Both the position numbers and the translations under genes were made by a program. This document shows positions 62,601 through 64,000 of a stretch of 64,000 nt of DNA, one piece after another. The notes beneath the pieces were generated by a model, which was given only the letters and a program-made list of their open reading frames with translations, made no database searches and was not told the origin of the DNA. Source of the DNA: Saccharibacillus sp. O23 (lineage in GTDB: Bacteria; Bacillota; Bacilli; Paenibacillales; Paenibacillaceae); contig NZ_NJDE01000008.1 of assembly GCF_002205895.1 (NCBI RefSeq), positions 248,001-312,000 of the forward strand, written 5' to 3'. Numbering within the stretch: the first letter of the stretch is position 1; each line of letters begins with the position of its first letter.

Positions 62601-62632
62601 AGCATAAACCTTGCAGGTTACTTCAAGGTCAA
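62601..62632 (-). promoter_or_regulatory. MerR-type promoter of the hydrolase-merR operon
   Basis: On the minus strand: -35 TTGACC, overlong 20-bp spacer, -10 TATGCT (62606-62601). The spacer carries the perfect dyad ACCTTG-N10-CAAGGT (62629-62608). Long spacer plus central dyad is the hallmark of MerR-activated promoters. Confidence 0.82.
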
Positions 62633-62653
62633 GCCCGGCTTTCGCAGGAACGC

Positions 62654-62700
62654 GAAAAAGCCGCCAAGCTCCCGAAATCTTCGGTCGGCTTGACGGCTTT
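62654..62700 (-). terminator. Intrinsic terminator of zwf
   Basis: AAAGCCGTCAAGC pairs with GCTTGGCGGCTTT (one mismatch), T-run TTTTTCGCG on the minus strand. Confidence 0.8.
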
Positions 62701-62752
62701 CTTGTATAAAAGGCTATGATGCTCCGTGCGGATCTCCGGAGTCGAGCCGCGT

Positions 62753-64000
62753 TTAGCTGCTCGAAGCGGCTACCCAGATCACGTTGTCTTCTTCTTGTCC
62801 GTTTACCGGCCACCAATGGAAGCCGTCGCGGGCGAGCAGTTCATGCGACGCGTCCGGTCCCCAGCTTCCTGCCGGATACGAATCGACGTCGGCCGGATTT
62901 TCTTTCCAAGCCGCGTCGATCTTGTCGATGAACGACCACGCCGAAGCGACTTCGTCCCAACGCGTGAAGTACGTGGAATCTCCTTTGGCCGCGTCGTGGA
63001 TCAAGCGCTCGTACGCTTCCGGCGAGTTGATGCCCACCAGGCAGCTCTGACAGAACTCCATCGCCACTTGAGCGATTTCCGATTCGGAACCCGGTTTCTT
63101 GGCATTGATCTTGAAGTAGATGCCTTCCATCGGGTTGACGCGGATGACCAGCAGGTTCGGCTGGAGATCGTGCTTTTGTCCGAGGTAGATATTGCCCGGC
63201 ATCTTCTTGAATTCGATCACGACTTCGGTCGTTTTGACCGGCAGGCGTTTGCCTGTACGGATATAGAACGGAACGCCCGCCCAGCGGAAGTTGTCGACGA
63301 AGACGCGAGCCGCGAAGAACGTCTCGGTATTCGAATTCGGATCGACTTTGTCTTCCTCGCGGTAACCCGGCAGGTCTTTGCCTTTGCTTTGTCCGGCGGT
63401 GTATTGTCCGCGCACGACGTTGGCTTTGACTTCTTCCGAGCTCTCGAAGTGGTGCAGCGAACGCAGCACTTTCACTTTCTCGTCGCGGATGTCTTCGGCC
63501 AGCAGACGGCTAGGCGGTTCCATCGCGATCATGGTGAGCAGCTGAAGAATATGGTTCTGGCCCATATCGCGCAGCGCGCCCGCATGGTCGTAATAGCCGC
63601 CGCGTTCTTCGACGCCGACCGTCTCGCCGAGCGTGATCTGCACGTTGGCGATATATTTGTTGTTCCAGAGCGATTCGAAGAACATGTTCGAGAACCGGAT
63701 GGTCTCGATGTTCTGCACCATCTCTTTGCCGAGATAGTGGTCGATCCGGTAGATCTCGTCTTCTTGGAAGACGTGACCCAGTTCTTCGTTCAGCTTCTCG
63801 GCCGACTTGAGATCGTAACCGAACGGCTTCTCGATCACCAGACGATGCCAGCCTTCGCTGTCGAGCATGCCGCCTTCGCGCAGGTTGAGCGAGACGCTGC
63901 CGAACAGTTCCGGCGCCAGCGCCAGATAGAACAGGCGGTTGCCCGGAATCGAGAACTTCGATTCGATCGCTTCCGTCTGGGCTTTCAGTTCTTGGAACCC
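62753..64000 (-). CDS. zwf: Glucose-6-phosphate 1-dehydrogenase (N-terminus outside window)
   Basis: 415 visible residues of the oxidative pentose phosphate entry enzyme. The frame is open through the last base of the window (GFQELKAQTEAIESKF), so roughly the first 80-100 residues including the NADP-binding loop are missing. Visible signature: NRLFYLALAPELF, VIEKPFGYDLKSAEKLN and the active-site stretch YRIDHYLGKEMVQN, with the catalytic histidine and lysine. C-terminal end HWWPVNGQEEDNVIWVAA. Followed by a terminator. Confidence 0.96.
   Translation of the reverse strand, partial: GFQELKAQTEAIESKFSIPGNRLFYLALAPELFGSVSLNLREGGMLDSEGWHRLVIEKPFGYDLKSAEKLNEELGHVFQEDEIYRIDHYLGKEMVQNIETIRFSNMFFESLWNNKYIANVQITLGETVGVEERGGYYDHAGALRDMGQNHILQLLTMIAMEPPSRLLAEDIRDEKVKVLRSLHHFESSEEVKANVVRGQYTAGQSKGKDLPGYREEDKVDPNSNTETFFAARVFVDNFRWAGVPFYIRTGKRLPVKTTEVVIEFKKMPGNIYLGQKHDLQPNLLVIRVNPMEGIYFKINAKKPGSESEIAQVAMEFCQSCLVGINSPEAYERLIHDAAKGDSTYFTRWDEVASAWSFIDKIDAAWKENPADVDSYPAGSWGPDASHELLARDGFHWWPVNGQEEDNVIWVAASSS

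Noticed and set aside
62574..62816. 81-codon N-terminal extension of the hydrolase
   Set aside because: It spans the MerR-type promoter and the zwf terminator, so it cannot be part of the protein.

Overview
The window reads as chromosome of a spore-forming, moderately GC-rich Firmicute of the Paenibacillaceae (Paenibacillus/Saccharibacillus-like). This is inferred from the gene content: futalosine-route menaquinone synthesis (MqnE), the YutJ/YuzB/YutI and YutD families, YycC, KtrA, LicT-controlled beta-glucoside uptake, S-box and T-box leaders, and the lipoprotein-dependent oligosaccharide ABC transporters common in that family. Most of the sequence is ordinary core and carbohydrate-utilisation chromosome. 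No phage, insertion sequence, rRNA, tRNA or CRISPR was found.

Layout. 1-2.1 kb: end of mqnE and the NDH-2-like yutJ. 2.1-9.4 kb: a licT-controlled PTS/GH1 beta-glucoside operon with promoter, cre, RAT and leader terminator, an ECF sigma/anti-sigma pair, then yuzB and yutI. 9.5-12.4 kb: metNIQ under a SAM-I riboswitch. 12.7-18.7 kb: ctaA, a thioredoxin, a MOP flippase, DUF456, a HAD phosphatase and a Gfo/Idh oxidoreductase. 19-23 kb: mntABCD with an MntR-like box. 23-29 kb: two tandem class B PBPs, a membrane transglutaminase and a small membrane protein. 29-35 kb: a Toprim protein, ctaB, trpS with a T-box, and pepF. 35-44 kb: small genes, then a GH4/kinase/ABC/AraC sugar locus. 44-45.1 kb: a 1.2 kb intergenic stretch rich in repeats. 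45-53 kb: DUF2225, truncated globin, NAD kinase, YutD with a long tail, and a divergent AraC/Gfo-Idh/TIM-barrel locus. 53-55.7 kb: a drug-type MFS exporter and an OYE reductase behind a long leader. 55.8-57.3 kb: a visibly A+T-rich islet with an HTH/membrane regulator split at a T10 run and a secreted precursor with a symmetric six-cysteine C-terminus. 57.3-64 kb: SpoU methylase, ktrA, prfC, a MerR-controlled hydrolase operon and zwf (partial).

Two signals are not explained by ordinary annotation. First, five copies (near 2.1, 2.5, 35.9, 45.0 and 58.3 kb) of a large imperfect-palindrome element lie directly after a stop codon, in the same orientation as that gene, and upstream of its intrinsic terminator. 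The hairpin arms differ between copies but stay complementary, and the internal-loop sequences are conserved, which suggests a family of structured 3'-UTR elements. Second, the 55.8-57.3 kb islet looks like a small acquired bacteriocin-type locus: a secreted precursor with cysteine spacing x7-x3-x13-x3-x7, beside a putative membrane-linked regulator whose reading frame depends on the length of a T homopolymer.

Functionally the window shows two routes for beta-glucosides (PTS plus GH1, and ABC plus kinase plus GH4), two metal or metabolite uptake systems with recognisable repressor or riboswitch control (Mn and methionine), and haem A synthesis split between distant ctaA and ctaB genes.
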